The notes: generated by a model from the letters alone, not told the origin. A DNA stretch of 64,000 nt from Nostoc sp. FACHB-110 (GCF_014697425.1 NZ_JACJRU010000011.1:62001-126000); one strand, 5' to 3'; shown: positions 7,695 through 17,235, counted from the stretch's first letter. Numbers and translations: made by a program.

Positions 7695-9179
7695 TCAAAC
7701 TGATTGATTTGCCAAATACTCTTGTGCTGCTGTTTCCACCGCCGTTCCCTTGAAGAAATCGCGGTTGAGGCTGGTGTACAATTCCAACGGATGAATCGAC
7801 AAGAAATAACGCAAATCTTCTTCGTTCAAAATCCCGCGTTCGACAAAAGAATAGGCATTAGCCGCAACCGCAGTAATATCAGGCACATCCCAGTGACCAG
7901 AGTCAGAACCTAAGAAAGCTTTGATGCGATCGCCATAAGGATTCGCCTTCCGATTAAAAGCATGGGCAACACGGGTATCATCTGATTCTGTGCCGAAGTA
8001 GAAGCTATTTAAGAAGCGATCGCGGATATCTTCTGGCTGCTTCACTCCTGCTAACGCAAACTCATCCAGTTCACCAGGATCATGAGGTGCTACCAAATCA
8101 GCGTGGAAGCCTAAACCACTACCCAAGCCATCCAAGCGGCCATGTACATGTTCGCCACCGTAGCGGAGGTAATACTCTAAGAGTTCTTCGCGGTTGACAT
8201 TGGCCGGGTTGTTAAATTCCAGCATGTGGTCTTTATTGCGCGTATCCCAGTGCCAAATCAAATCAGTGTAGAGACTCGCACCCCAAGCCGAACCGCCTTC
8301 TAAAAAGGCAAATTTCAAGGTCGGGAAGCGATGAGTCACACCACCGAAGAACAAAGCTTTACACAGTGCTTCTCCAGCAGAAGCAAAGTGTCCAATGTGG
8401 TTGTATTGATAGTTGGATATAGAACGACGTTGTATCCAGCCCATACCACTAGAATGGGTGGTAGGAACAACTTTTAATTCGACACACTTCGCCCAGAAGG
8501 GGTCGTAATCATATTTACTATCTAAGCCGTAGGTATCAATCCAAATAGCTTCATTGGCAACTTCTTCGCCATACTTCTCAAAGGCGGGAATCGGACGGCG
8601 GACGTGTCCGGGGATTTGAATAGCTTTTAACCCTAAGACTTTGACTGCATATTCTAATTCGGCGATCGCTTCTTCGGGAGTGTTCATCGGGATTGCTGCG
8701 ATCGGTGTCAGGCGATCGGCATATTGGCGGAAAATGTCGGCGTGGTATGTATTCACCGCCCGACAAACAGCCAACCGCATTTCCTCGTTACCGATGTGGG
8801 GAGCCATTGTTGCCAAGTTAGGATACACAACTGCGAAGTCTGTACCAGCTTCTTGCAGTCTTTCGTGTAGTAACTTTGGCAAACTAATAGTGGCTAAATT
8901 CAGCGCATCATTGGTTGGACGAGTCCAAAATGGTGGACGTGCAGTCCGATAAGCGCGGCGTTCTTCCCAAGATTGTTTAAACCATTTAGAACGAGATGAA
9001 CCTGGTAAATGGTCTTGGAAACGTTCAACAATTTTGCTTCCAGCAACTTGCTCTAAATAATCTAAAAAAGCCGGGGGAAATTCTTGGGTATGAACATCTG
9101 TATCAATGATGGGATAACCCAATTTTTCCCGAATCTGCGCCGATTTAGTTTTTTTCGGCCGCTCTAATGCAATAGTCAT
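7695..9179 (-). CDS. amidohydrolase-family (Amidohydro_2) metal enzyme, paralogue B
   Basis: 494 residues, the same length as paralogue A, with the same metal-site motifs: IDTDVH, PTTHSSGMGW and FLGSDSGHWDVPD. It starts with the same MTIALERP leader. Differences cluster in the segment after PGSSR, around YDYDPFWA and near the C-terminus, which could tune substrate range. A 177-base gap with a heptamer repeat and a GC-rich repeat (around 7625-7675) separates it from paralogue A, so the two may be transcribed together. The upstream neighbour on this strand is a sulfonate-type binding protein 80 bases away. Function is inferred only at superfamily level. Confidence 0.85.
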   Translation of the reverse strand: MTIALERPKKTKSAQIREKLGYPIIDTDVHTQEFPPAFLDYLEQVAGSKIVERFQDHLPGSSRSKWFKQSWEERRAYRTARPPFWTRPTNDALNLATISLPKLLHERLQEAGTDFAVVYPNLATMAPHIGNEEMRLAVCRAVNTYHADIFRQYADRLTPIAAIPMNTPEEAIAELEYAVKVLGLKAIQIPGHVRRPIPAFEKYGEEVANEAIWIDTYGLDSKYDYDPFWAKCVELKVVPTTHSSGMGWIQRRSISNYQYNHIGHFASAGEALCKALFFGGVTHRFPTLKFAFLEGGSAWGASLYTDLIWHWDTRNKDHMLEFNNPANVNREELLEYYLRYGGEHVHGRLDGLGSGLGFHADLVAPHDPGELDEFALAGVKQPEDIRDRFLNSFYFGTESDDTRVAHAFNRKANPYGDRIKAFLGSDSGHWDVPDITAVAANAYSFVERGILNEEDLRYFLSIHPLELYTSLNRDFFKGTAVETAAQEYLANQSV

Positions 9180-9259
9180 AGGAATAATCCCGGTTATATG
9201 TTTTCAGTACATGGCGGGGATGGCAATCTTTTTTAACTCAGACTAGAGATGATGCAAGA

Positions 9260-10270
9260 CTATTTCACCATCCAATCTGATAAAGCAAAGTCTGACTTCG
9301 CTAACTTTTGCGCTACCAGAAAATTTTTCGTACCTTCTAAAAGTTTCACGCCTTCAGATGGAAATGGTTCTTCAGGAACTTGATTGAGTGGGTACGATGT
9401 CTTGATAATGTTGACTGGATATTTACTAGTCTGAGCGTGATATTTGTAATATTCTTCGGAGTTAGCTTTTAAATCTTTGACAGATGTTGTCAGGATTGTA
9501 TTGAACTTCTGAGGAAAATCTGGCTTTTGGGCGAGAAACTTTTCTGTTGCAACTACTAATGATGTCCCCGACAAACCTTGATGATCTGCCGATGAATCAA
9601 TTATCGGAAACCCTTGGGATTTGAGAAAAGGCCCCATATCGCTAGAAGTTGCATAAGCCGCAATATCACCACGTTCTAAAGCTGACTTTGCCTCGGTACT
9701 CATTAAGTGAACAACTTTGACATCTTTAGCCAATTTTGTCTGATCTAATAAACCCAACAGGTAGCGGTGCATATATGAGCCTTTTTGGGTAGCTATTTTC
9801 TGCCCTTTGAGTTCAGCTAAAGAATTTGCCCCGTTTTTCTTTGCTACTAGCCAAGCGGTGTTATTAAATTGAGTAATCCGCAGCAACTTGGTATGAATAC
9901 CCCTAGCTTTTAGAACTACGGCTGGTGTATCCCCCAAAAAACCAACATCTATTTGTCCTGCAACCAGAGACTCATTCAAATCTGGGCCGTTACCAAATCT
10001 GGCAAAGGTAATATTCTGAAATCCAGATTTTTGCAGTTCTCGTTCTAATATTCCTTGTTTTTTTGCCCAACCTAAAGGCCCTGTAGGTTCTGCACTCCCC
10101 ACATAGCCTATGCGTAAGGTAGTTACAGCCGGACTAACATTTTCTGCTTGGACTTTAGAACTATTACTGCCTTGGCTACAAGCTGTTGTTAGTAGCAGCA
10201 GGAAGCAAACAACTACAGTTGATATTGTTTTTGGTCTGAAGAAACTATTTCCTACTGCGAACGACAGCAT
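9260..10270 (-). CDS. second sulfonate-type ABC substrate-binding lipoprotein
   Basis: 336 residues. A hydrophobic leader ends in a lipobox LTTAC (Cys31). The body has family features: LRIGYVGSAEPTGPLGWAKK, GQIDVGFLGDTPAVVLKA, LKGQKIATQKGSYMHRYL. The protein should bind a small anionic or sulfonated solute outside the cytoplasmic membrane. It is quite different in sequence from the binding protein at 3696, so it probably has its own ligand. It follows the ferredoxin gene by 18 bases and likely belongs to the flavoprotein-ferredoxin operon, linking uptake to that redox pair. No dedicated permease is adjacent; SsuC/SsuB at 16.4-18.3 kb are candidates. Confidence 0.88.
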   Translation of the reverse strand: MLSFAVGNSFFRPKTISTVVVCFLLLLTTACSQGSNSSKVQAENVSPAVTTLRIGYVGSAEPTGPLGWAKKQGILERELQKSGFQNITFARFGNGPDLNESLVAGQIDVGFLGDTPAVVLKARGIHTKLLRITQFNNTAWLVAKKNGANSLAELKGQKIATQKGSYMHRYLLGLLDQTKLAKDVKVVHLMSTEAKSALERGDIAAYATSSDMGPFLKSQGFPIIDSSADHQGLSGTSLVVATEKFLAQKPDFPQKFNTILTTSVKDLKANSEEYYKYHAQTSKYPVNIIKTSYPLNQVPEEPFPSEGVKLLEGTKNFLVAQKLAKSDFALSDWMVK

Positions 10271-10288
10271 ATCTATATTGATTACTCC

Positions 10289-10618
10289 TTATTTCATCTG
10301 TTTTAAGACTTGAAATGTTTGGTCGGTTTTGGCAGTAGAAGTTTGCTGCTTTCCCCAACCAACATTTTTGCGGTAACTGCCCAATAATCCGGTAGCCGCT
10401 AATTCTGCCTCGTTAACTGAGGTTTGTAGCTCCGTGTCTGGTGCTACATAAAGAGCGTCAACGGGGCAGTATAATTCGCACATAAAGCAGGTTTGACAAT
10501 CACTTTGACGTGCAATTGTGGGCGGTGCATCAGGTACAATATCAAATACGTTTGTAGGGCAAACGTTAACGCAGAGATTACACTGAATACATCGTGACTC
10601 GCTGACTAACTCAATCAC
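10289..10618 (-). CDS. two-[4Fe-4S] ferredoxin subunit (AprB-like)
   Basis: 109 residues with two ferredoxin motifs: Cys10/13/16/20 (CIQCNLCVNVCP) and Cys41/44/47/51 (CQTCFMCELYCP). It should pass electrons to or from the flavoprotein encoded directly upstream. Its ATG overlaps the TGA of that gene by 4 bases (10615-10618), so the two are co-translated and probably form a complex. The arrangement of flavoprotein plus small 2x[4Fe-4S] subunit resembles adenylylsulfate reductase AprAB, although a dedicated Apr function is not demonstrated and is not expected for an oxygenic phototroph. Confidence 0.9.
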   Translation of the reverse strand: MIELVSESRCIQCNLCVNVCPTNVFDIVPDAPPTIARQSDCQTCFMCELYCPVDALYVAPDTELQTSVNEAELAATGLLGSYRKNVGWGKQQTSTAKTDQTFQVLKQMK

Positions 10619-12240
10619 GCTGCTGCTCCTGCTACTGATAAAGATTTATCGGTACTGCTGAGTGGTTGAGTTTTAACCCAAACTTGATCTAAACCACCGC
10701 TAATTAAGTAATGCTGTTGATTCGTATCTTGTTGGGGATAGTCTTGGTGTTTGTGCATACCCCGTGTTTCTTTGCGTTCCAAGGCACTGTTGTACATCCA
10801 TCTTGCTGTCGCTACCATTGCGGCGGCTTCTCGCGCTCGGATGAGTTGACTGTCTTCTATTTGGGTATCGCGGATTATTTGCCACAGATTATCCAGGCGG
10901 GAAAGAGAATCGGATAAGCCTTTTTCTGTGCGGAAATAATTGCGATTGTAGGGGAAGACTTCGGTTTGTACGGCTTGGATAAATTCGTTGATGTTTGGGC
11001 TAGAAACATTCTCAGCTTGTGGTTGTAATGCTGCTTCACCCACGCCGCGAACAAGGCGTTGATTTGCTTGTTCTCCTAAGTTTAAGGCATACTGCGCCGC
11101 CGAATTTCCCGCCCAATAACCAGAGGAAATTGCCCAAGCGGCGTTATGGCTACCGCCACCTGTAAACCCACCACAAATTAATTCGCGGGTAGCCGCATCA
11201 CCAGCTGCATACAATCCAGGAACTGAAGCAGCGCAAGTTTCATCAGTAATCCGAATGCCACCTGTACCGCGCACTGTACCTTCTAGGCGTAAGGTAATGC
11301 GAAAACGTTGAGTAAATGGGTCAATTCGCGCTCTGTCAAAGGGTAAGAAGAAGTTGGGCTGGGCTGAACGCATAGATGAGCGCATTTCTGGGGACGCTTG
11401 ATCTAAAATTGCGTAAACAGGCTGTTGCAGTAAGGTTTCTGCAATTACAGACCGTCCACGTTGGGAACCTGCGCCAGGTACGGGCGTGCCATCTTCATAG
11501 GTAAAGGTAGCCCAGTTGTAGAAGAGGGTTTTGGTGACTGAGGAAAAGGCAGGAGAGATGCCGTAAGCATTGGAAAACTCCATACCCGACATTTCGGCAC
11601 CTGCTTCTGCCGCCATCAAGTAACCATCCCCAGTTAGGATGTTGCACCCTAACGCTTTGCTCAAGAATGCACAACCACCTGTGGCGATGATGGTTGCTCC
11701 TGATATGACTCTCCACTTTTCATGAGTTTGGCGGTTAATCCCAGTTGCGCCGGCAACTTTGCCTTCTGCGTCTACTAAAAGTTCTAAGGCGGGGCTGTGG
11801 TCTAAGATTTTTACACCTGCCCGTTGAATTTGCCGCCGCATTAGCCGCATATATTCTGGGCCTTGGAGCGATCGCCGATATGGTTTACCTTCATCATCAG
11901 TGGGGAAGGGATAACCCCAATCAGCTAGTAAGTTGACGTTCGTAAATGTCTGATCCAAAACACGCTTCATCCAATGGCGGTTGGCTAAGAATCCCCCTAA
12001 TGATTCTCGACTCGCCATTGCAATTTCTCGTGCTTCTGGTTCGGGTGGTACATACCAAACTCCATTACCAGAGGCCGCCGCACATCCCGACGTACCACAG
12101 TAACCTTTGTCTACTAAAACCACCCTCGCCCCACCAGACGCAGCACTCCAAGCAGCCCATGTACCTGCCGGGCCACCTCCAATTACAAGCACATCAGCCT
12201 CTAAATTGAGTGCAAAATTATTTACTAACGTCTTTAACAT
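10615..12240 (-). CDS. FAD-dependent oxidoreductase, fumarate reductase/AprA-like
   Basis: 541 residues. The FAD-binding Rossmann motif is GGGPAG at 21-26 with the acidic end of strand 2 in VLVDKG. A second FAD contact is in GLYAAGDAAT, with GGFTGGGSHN after it. The C-terminal part has RKETRGMHKHQDYP, matching the catalytic and helical region of succinate dehydrogenase/fumarate reductase flavoproteins (RxxxRGxHxRxDYP). Substrate could be an unsaturated or hydroxylated organic acid, or a sulfur compound. It heads a minus-strand operon with the ferredoxin and a sulfonate binding protein, and an inverted TACCGTA motif lies about 130-150 bases upstream. Neither subunit has a membrane anchor. Confidence 0.88.
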   Translation of the reverse strand: MLKTLVNNFALNLEADVLVIGGGPAGTWAAWSAASGGARVVLVDKGYCGTSGCAAASGNGVWYVPPEPEAREIAMASRESLGGFLANRHWMKRVLDQTFTNVNLLADWGYPFPTDDEGKPYRRSLQGPEYMRLMRRQIQRAGVKILDHSPALELLVDAEGKVAGATGINRQTHEKWRVISGATIIATGGCAFLSKALGCNILTGDGYLMAAEAGAEMSGMEFSNAYGISPAFSSVTKTLFYNWATFTYEDGTPVPGAGSQRGRSVIAETLLQQPVYAILDQASPEMRSSMRSAQPNFFLPFDRARIDPFTQRFRITLRLEGTVRGTGGIRITDETCAASVPGLYAAGDAATRELICGGFTGGGSHNAAWAISSGYWAGNSAAQYALNLGEQANQRLVRGVGEAALQPQAENVSSPNINEFIQAVQTEVFPYNRNYFRTEKGLSDSLSRLDNLWQIIRDTQIEDSQLIRAREAAAMVATARWMYNSALERKETRGMHKHQDYPQQDTNQQHYLISGGLDQVWVKTQPLSSTDKSLSVAGAAA

Positions 12241-12367
12241 TCACCTTCTCTCCCCATTGATAGCTGCACACCGGAGAAAATTGTTCGCTTTTTTACTAGC
12301 TGCTTACTAACAGCCTCGCTACAAATTTTGCGGTGGGTTGCCAGTAGATTCGCTGTAAGGCTTTTCG

Positions 12368-12393
12368 TACGGCAACTTGACCGATTTACCGTA
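12368..12393 (-). promoter_or_regulatory. candidate operator, TACGGCA/TACCGTA inverted pair
   Basis: TACGGCA at 12368 and TACCGTA at 12387 form an inverted pair upstream of the flavoprotein operon. The same half-site, continued as ACCGTAGTTTA, occurs upstream of ssuD at 15245, and TACGGTA occurs twice more there. Shared placement in front of two organosulfur transcription units suggests one regulator; the protein is unknown. Confidence 0.4.
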
Positions 12394-12752
12394 GTTTAAT
12401 TCATAACGAAGTTTCTCATGGTTCACTAAAAAAAGCAAGTATCTATGAGCAATTTTCAAGTAACGTTATATGAAGTCACCCTGCTGGGAAATAAAGTCTT
12501 GCTTTTTACATTAGTTTATGCAACTATCACAAGAGTAAGCATAAACAACGTAATATCGATAGACTTACTGTTGTTTAAATATCTGCTATTGATGCTAGAC
12601 CACAAGTTGGCTTGTTTCTCAAGTAGTCTCAAAGTTACTAAAGAACTGCCAACTAAAAAAATATCCAATCATCAGGGGTGCAGATAAAGACAAAGATTCT
12701 TTTTCAATATCTATGATGCTTCATGGTTAAATAATTTAATTTTTGCCAGTCC

Positions 12753-13107
12753 CTATTCAATAGTCAGTGAGTGAAAAATAGCGTTAGTAGTATATTTTGT
12801 CATGGTACAGCCAGACTCAAAAAATGGTTTTAAAAATTCATGAAGATTTTTTGATAACCAGCATTTGTCATTAAAAATAGATATTTTTTTAAAAAAGTTA
12901 CTTGACAAATTAGCTATAAAACCAGAGAAAATTAACAATAATTTATCTCTATTGTAGCCAAAAGTCATCTCAGAGATAAAAGCTGATTTTTGATGTTGAA
13001 GAAAGTTACAACTAAAGTCTTCTCATCAAAATCACCATAGCAATTAACAACAAAACAATTGCCTTCAATCATCGGTAATTTAAATTTTTTAGCCAAGATA
13101 AATCCTT
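12753..13107 (-). pseudogene. possible truncated gene remnant of unknown family
   Basis: Reading minus from 13107, one frame gives EGFILAKKFKLPMIEG... and ends ...NQLLSLR at a TGA. An overlapping ATGA then opens a 71-residue frame (12968-12753) starting MTFGYNRDK. Both stretches look protein-like, but neither has a recognisable domain. The upstream end stops at the terminal repeat of a palindromic element (13108-13230), so the gene may have been cut by that insertion and frameshifted. Alternatively these are chance open frames in AT-rich DNA. The rest of 12241-12752 shows only the candidate operator and no convincing gene. Confidence 0.25.
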
Positions 13108-13230
13108 CTATAGGACTCATATTTGATTGGGGAAAAAATCATTACACCCACAAAAAGCTTCTTTCCTACTAGCTCAACCCTATTACCTGATTACACAACT
13201 AGATTCGCAAATCAAACCGGGTTCCGATAT
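13108..13230. repeat. MITE-like palindrome-ended element, copy 1
   Basis: A 123-base element with imperfect 21-base terminal inverted repeats: left end CTATAGGACTCATATTTGAT, right end ending CCGGGTTCCGATAT. A second copy with the same ends lies at 29401-29515. It has no coding capacity, and size and structure fit a miniature inverted-repeat element. The 65-residue open frame across it is not a gene. Confidence 0.75.
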
Positions 13231-13353
13231 TTGCGATTTATTCAAGCTAAAAAATCAACTGTTATCTGATGGTGTAAGCACTTGTATCTCTAAAATTTTT
13301 GTCTTGAAGACAGAAACAACATAAATCCAGTGAATAATTGTGAGTCCAGACCC

Positions 13354-15012
13354 ATGTCTAAAGTTTTGTGGAAATATTTGCTAGTTATTCCAACTGTATT
13401 GAATGGCTTGTTATTTTTTGCGTCTGTAGCAAATGCAGATGTTGTTCCCAACATAGAAGCACAACAAGAGCCTGTCAAAGAAAATATCTTGCCCACGCAA
13501 ATAACTCCAGAAGCTTCTTCTTCGCCAACAGAAATTACCGGACAAGTCACATCCGTGTCGCAACTATCGGATGTCAGACCTACAGATTGGGCGTTTCAGG
13601 CGTTGCAATCACTAGTAGAACGCTATGGTGCGATCGCCGGCTATCCAGATGGTACATTTAAAGGCAATCGCGCTTTAACGCGTTACGAATTTGCCGCAGG
13701 TTTAAATGCAGCACTTGACCGCCTGAGTGAGTTGATTGCTTCTAATACTGCTGATTTGGTCAAAAAAGAAGATTTAGCAACTCTGCAAAAGCTACAAGCT
13801 GAATTTGCTCCAGAATTGCAAGAGTTACGTGGGAGAATTGAAAACTTAGAAGTGCGGACTGCGGAAGTAGAAGCCAATCAGTTTTCCACCACCACCAAAC
13901 TACTAGGTGATGCAATATTTGTTGTCGGTGATACCTTTGGCGATCGGGCCAATAATACAGCTGCTAATGATACAAAAGACGATAGTCGGAGCTTTTTCGC
14001 TTATCGTTCTCGATTGACTTTCCAAACCAGTTTTACAGGTAGAGATCAATTATCAATGATTTTAAGCAGCAACAATATTCCTAACCTCACTAACAGTACG
14101 GGGACAGCCATGACCCGTTTCACCTTTGATAGTGATGGAACCGAAGGAGTATATGTTAGTCAGATAGTTTACCGTTTTCCTGTGGGTAAAAACGGTACTG
14201 TTTGGGTAGGCCCGAGAGCATTGCAACCAGCCCTTTATACACCGACACTTAACGCTTCTATTGGTGGTTTAAATGGCGCGCTTTCTCGTTTTGCCACATT
14301 TAACCCAACTGTTTATCGTCCGGGTTTTGACGGTGCAGGGGCAGCTTTTGGATACAAATTTAGTAATCAATTGCAATTAAGCTTAGGTTACACAGTTAAT
14401 AACACCCAAGCGAATCTACCAGACACCGGATTTTCTAACGGTAATAGCATCGCATTTGCTCAATTGACCTTATCGCCTAGTCGCCAGTTAGATGTTGGTC
14501 TAACTTATGCACGTAAATATTTTGGCACTGGTACTGGTTTTAACTTGACTGGTGGTACAGGTAGTGCTTTTGCTAGAAATCCTTTTCAACAGAATGCGAC
14601 TACAAGTGATAATTTTGGGCTGGAATTTAACTGGCGAGCTAGCCGTCGTGTTGTTTTAGGTGGTTGGTTTGGCTATACCTTAGCGCATCAAGAAGTCGGC
14701 ACTGATAACGATGCAACTATCATCAATGGCGCGCTGACGGTGGCATTCCCAGATTTGTTTAAAGAAGGTAATGTGGGTGGATTTATTGTTGGTGTACCGC
14801 CTAAAGTTACAAGTAACGACTACAGACCAACACCAAGTGCAGCACGTCGAGAAGATCCAGATACTGCTTTACATTTAGAAGCTTTTTATACCTTCCGCGT
14901 TAATGACAATATTAGGGTGACACCAACTGTTTATGTCATTACTAATCCAGAGCATAATGACGCTAACGATGCCATTTGGGTGGGTGCGTTACGGACAAGC
15001 TTTAGTTTCTAA
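13354..15012 (+). CDS. SLH-domain outer-membrane porin (OprB-type)
   Basis: 552 residues from the ATG at 13354, chosen because it gives a clean signal peptide (MSKVLWKYLL... ending VANA) while the longer GTG start at 13330 adds eight odd residues. Order: signal peptide, one SLH domain (DVRPTDWAFQALQSLVERYG, AGYPDGTFKGNRALTRYEFA), a coiled-coil spacer (KKEDLATLQKLQAE to VEANQF), then a 16-18 strand beta-barrel with Phe at the C-terminus (RTSFSF). This is the standard cyanobacterial porin plan; the SLH part anchors to peptidoglycan-linked polymer. Its position between sulfonate operons suggests it helps organosulfur compounds cross the outer membrane. Confidence 0.92.
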   Translation: MSKVLWKYLLVIPTVLNGLLFFASVANADVVPNIEAQQEPVKENILPTQITPEASSSPTEITGQVTSVSQLSDVRPTDWAFQALQSLVERYGAIAGYPDGTFKGNRALTRYEFAAGLNAALDRLSELIASNTADLVKKEDLATLQKLQAEFAPELQELRGRIENLEVRTAEVEANQFSTTTKLLGDAIFVVGDTFGDRANNTAANDTKDDSRSFFAYRSRLTFQTSFTGRDQLSMILSSNNIPNLTNSTGTAMTRFTFDSDGTEGVYVSQIVYRFPVGKNGTVWVGPRALQPALYTPTLNASIGGLNGALSRFATFNPTVYRPGFDGAGAAFGYKFSNQLQLSLGYTVNNTQANLPDTGFSNGNSIAFAQLTLSPSRQLDVGLTYARKYFGTGTGFNLTGGTGSAFARNPFQQNATTSDNFGLEFNWRASRRVVLGGWFGYTLAHQEVGTDNDATIINGALTVAFPDLFKEGNVGGFIVGVPPKVTSNDYRPTPSAARREDPDTALHLEAFYTFRVNDNIRVTPTVYVITNPEHNDANDAIWVGALRTSFSF

Positions 15013-15200
15013 GCAATCAGTGAGTTAGAGGTTTTTGGTAGACGGCAAAGTTACTGGTACAGAGTTTGAGCCTTCTGGAGCCTGTTTTTACAAGTAACCT
15101 TGACTTCCTCTATTAATCTCAAAACAACCTATCTTCTCACACTTGCTCTCTAAATTACTTCTTCAAATAGACAGAATAGGGTCTTGATTTTTTCATTATT

Positions 15201-15250
15201 TACGGTACAATCATCACTATTAAATACGGTAAGTCTACCAAAAAACCGTA
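15201..15250 (+). promoter_or_regulatory. candidate operator array upstream of ssuD
   Basis: TACGGTA occurs at 15201 and 15225 (24-base spacing), and the inverse ACCGTA at 15245, ending 24 bases before the ssuD ATG. The same half-site occurs at 12387 upstream of the flavoprotein operon. This arrangement is typical of a repressor or activator array; the regulator is not identifiable here. Confidence 0.45.
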
Positions 15251-15274
15251 GTTTATTAAGCTAGCTTAACAATA

Positions 15275-16414
15275 ATGCAAATTCTTTGGTTTATACCCAC
15301 GGCGCGTGACGGACAATATTTAGGAACACAGCTTGGAGGACGGGATGCAACTCCAGAGTATTTACAGCAAATTGCCCAAGCAGTAGATAACTTAGGCTAT
15401 ACAGGTGCTTTATTGCCCACAGGGCCTTTTTGTGAAGATGCCTGGATAACAGCCGCCTCTTTGATTTCTGTTACTAAGCGGATGAAGTTCTTAGTAGCAA
15501 TTCGCCCTGGAATTAGCTCACCAAGCTTTGCGGCCCGGATGGCGGCAACCTTTGATCGGCTGTCGCATGGGCGATTACTAATTAACGTCGTCACAGGTGG
15601 AGAACCAAAGCAATTAGCAGGAGATGGCTTGCATCTAAGTCATGACGATCGCTATGACTTAACTGATGAATTCCTCACAGTTTGGCGGGGAATTATGAGT
15701 GGGGAAACAGTGAATTTTCAAGGTAAATACCTGGATATTCAAGGCGGTAAACTGTTATTTCCACCTCTTCAAAAACCCTATCCGCCACTGTGGTTTGGTG
15801 GTTCATCAGCAGCAGCCCAGCGAGTTGCCGCCAAACACGTAGATGCTTATTTAACTTGGGGAGAACCGCCAGAACAAGTAGCGCAAAAAATTGCTGAAGT
15901 TAAGCAACTAGCCGCCGCCCAAGGTAGAAGCGTGCGTTTTGGGATTCGTTTGCACGTCATTGTGCGCGAAACCGAGTCCGCCGCTTGGGATGCAGCCAAC
16001 GAGTTGATTAAATACATCGATGAAGATGCGATCGCCCAAGCCCAAAAAGCCTTTGCTAGTTCCGATTCCGAAGGGCAGCGAAGGATGACACAACTACACA
16101 ACGGCAGTCGAGAAACTCTAGAAATTAGCCCCAACCTCTGGGCAGGAATTGGATTAGTCAGAGGTGGTGCTGGTACAGCGTTAGTTGGTGATCCCGAGAC
16201 TGTAGCTGCCAGGATGTTGGAGTATCAACAACTAGGGATAGAAACCTTTATCTTCTCTGGATATCCCCATCTAGAAGAAGCTTATCGGACTGCCGAATTA
16301 TTATTTCCTCACCTGCCTTTGCAAAGTGAACCAGAACTAACACCGCCCACACAACCAGTTTTGACTTCCATTGCCCGGGAAAAACTTGCTAAACAACTAA
16401 CGAGTGCCTCATGA
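15275..16414 (+). CDS. ssuD: FMNH2-dependent alkanesulfonate monooxygenase SsuD
   Basis: 379 residues, typical for SsuD of the bacterial luciferase-like TIM-barrel family. It cleaves alkanesulfonates with O2 and FMNH2 to an aldehyde and sulfite in the cytoplasm. Recognisable segments: WFIPTARDG at the N-terminus, [46 protein letters not shown] and the C-terminal [10 protein letters not shown] and [12 protein letters not shown]. It needs a separate flavin reductase (SsuE), which I do not see in this window. The gene overlaps ssuC by 4 bases, and a TACGGTA array lies just upstream. Confidence 0.95.
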   Translation: MQILWFIPTARDGQYLGTQLGGRDATPEYLQQIAQAVDNLGYTGALLPTGPFCEDAWITAASLISVTKRMKFLVAIRPGISSPSFAARMAATFDRLSHGRLLINVVTGGEPKQLAGDGLHLSHDDRYDLTDEFLTVWRGIMSGETVNFQGKYLDIQGGKLLFPPLQKPYPPLWFGGSSAAAQRVAAKHVDAYLTWGEPPEQVAQKIAEVKQLAAAQGRSVRFGIRLHVIVRETESAAWDAANELIKYIDEDAIAQAQKAFASSDSEGQRRMTQLHNGSRETLEISPNLWAGIGLVRGGAGTALVGDPETVAARMLEYQQLGIETFIFSGYPHLEEAYRTAELLFPHLPLQSEPELTPPTQPVLTSIAREKLAKQLTSAS

Positions 16415-17235
16415 CTATAACTTTAAAAAACGCCAAAAATATCAGCATCTCGCTGAATGAGTTATTCCAAAATCAGCAAATCCAAAAAATAGTTCCTTGG
16501 ATTGTGCCGATTAGTGTAGTCATACTTTGGGAGCTATCATCCAGAGTTGGTTTACTTTCCAACCGAATTTTACCTGCACCAAGCGGTGTTGTCATTACAG
16601 CAATTAAATTGGCTTCTACCGGAGAATTATTTCAACATATAGGAATTAGCGCTGGACGAGCAATTTCTGGTTTTGTAGTTGGGGGTAGTATTGGGTTTAG
16701 TTTAGGTTTACTCAACGGGATTTTTCCAATTGCCGAAAAACTCTTGGATAGTTCCCTACAAATGCTCCGAACCATTCCTAACTTGGCATTAATTCCCCTA
16801 GTGATTTTATGGTTTGGCATTGGTGATCAAGCCAGATTATTTCTAGTTTCTATGGGGGTATTTTTCCCTTTATATTTAAATACATTTCATGGAATTCGTA
16901 GCGTCAACCCAGGCTTGATTGAAATGGGAAGAGTCTACGGATTAAAGCCTCTACAACTTTTGTGGCAAATAATTTTACCAGGGGCATTATCTTCAATTCT
17001 TGTCGGTGTGCGCTTTTCTTTAGGAATTATGTGGTTGACACTAATTGTTGCCGAAACAATCGCTGCTGATTCGGGATTAGGTTACATGGCGATGAATGCC
17101 CGTGAATTCATGCAAACTGATGTCGTAGTTTTGAGTATTTTTATTTATGCCTTATTGGGCAAATTAGCAGATGCGACTGCCAGATTTTTAGAAAGAAAAT
17201 GGTTAGCTTGGCATCCTAATTATCAAAATGTATAG
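16411..17235 (+). CDS. ssuC: sulfonate ABC transporter permease SsuC
   Basis: 274 residues with about six membrane helices and the EAA loop near residues 170-205 ([20 protein letters not shown]), which docks the ATPase. It belongs to the SsuC/TauC/NrtB-type BPD permeases. Its start overlaps ssuD by ATGA, so it is co-translated with the monooxygenase. It would form the channel with SsuB and receive ligand from one or both binding lipoproteins encoded on the other strand. Confidence 0.93.
   Translation: MTITLKNAKNISISLNELFQNQQIQKIVPWIVPISVVILWELSSRVGLLSNRILPAPSGVVITAIKLASTGELFQHIGISAGRAISGFVVGGSIGFSLGLLNGIFPIAEKLLDSSLQMLRTIPNLALIPLVILWFGIGDQARLFLVSMGVFFPLYLNTFHGIRSVNPGLIEMGRVYGLKPLQLLWQIILPGALSSILVGVRFSLGIMWLTLIVAETIAADSGLGYMAMNAREFMQTDVVVLSIFIYALLGKLADATARFLERKWLAWHPNYQNV

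Noticed and set aside
12445..12687. 80-residue open frame on the plus strand in the gap before the porin
   Set aside because: No domain, odd composition, no ribosome site, and overlaps AT-rich intergenic DNA; no support as a gene.
13127..13324. 65-residue plus-strand frame
   Set aside because: Starts inside a MITE-like repeat and has no protein features.
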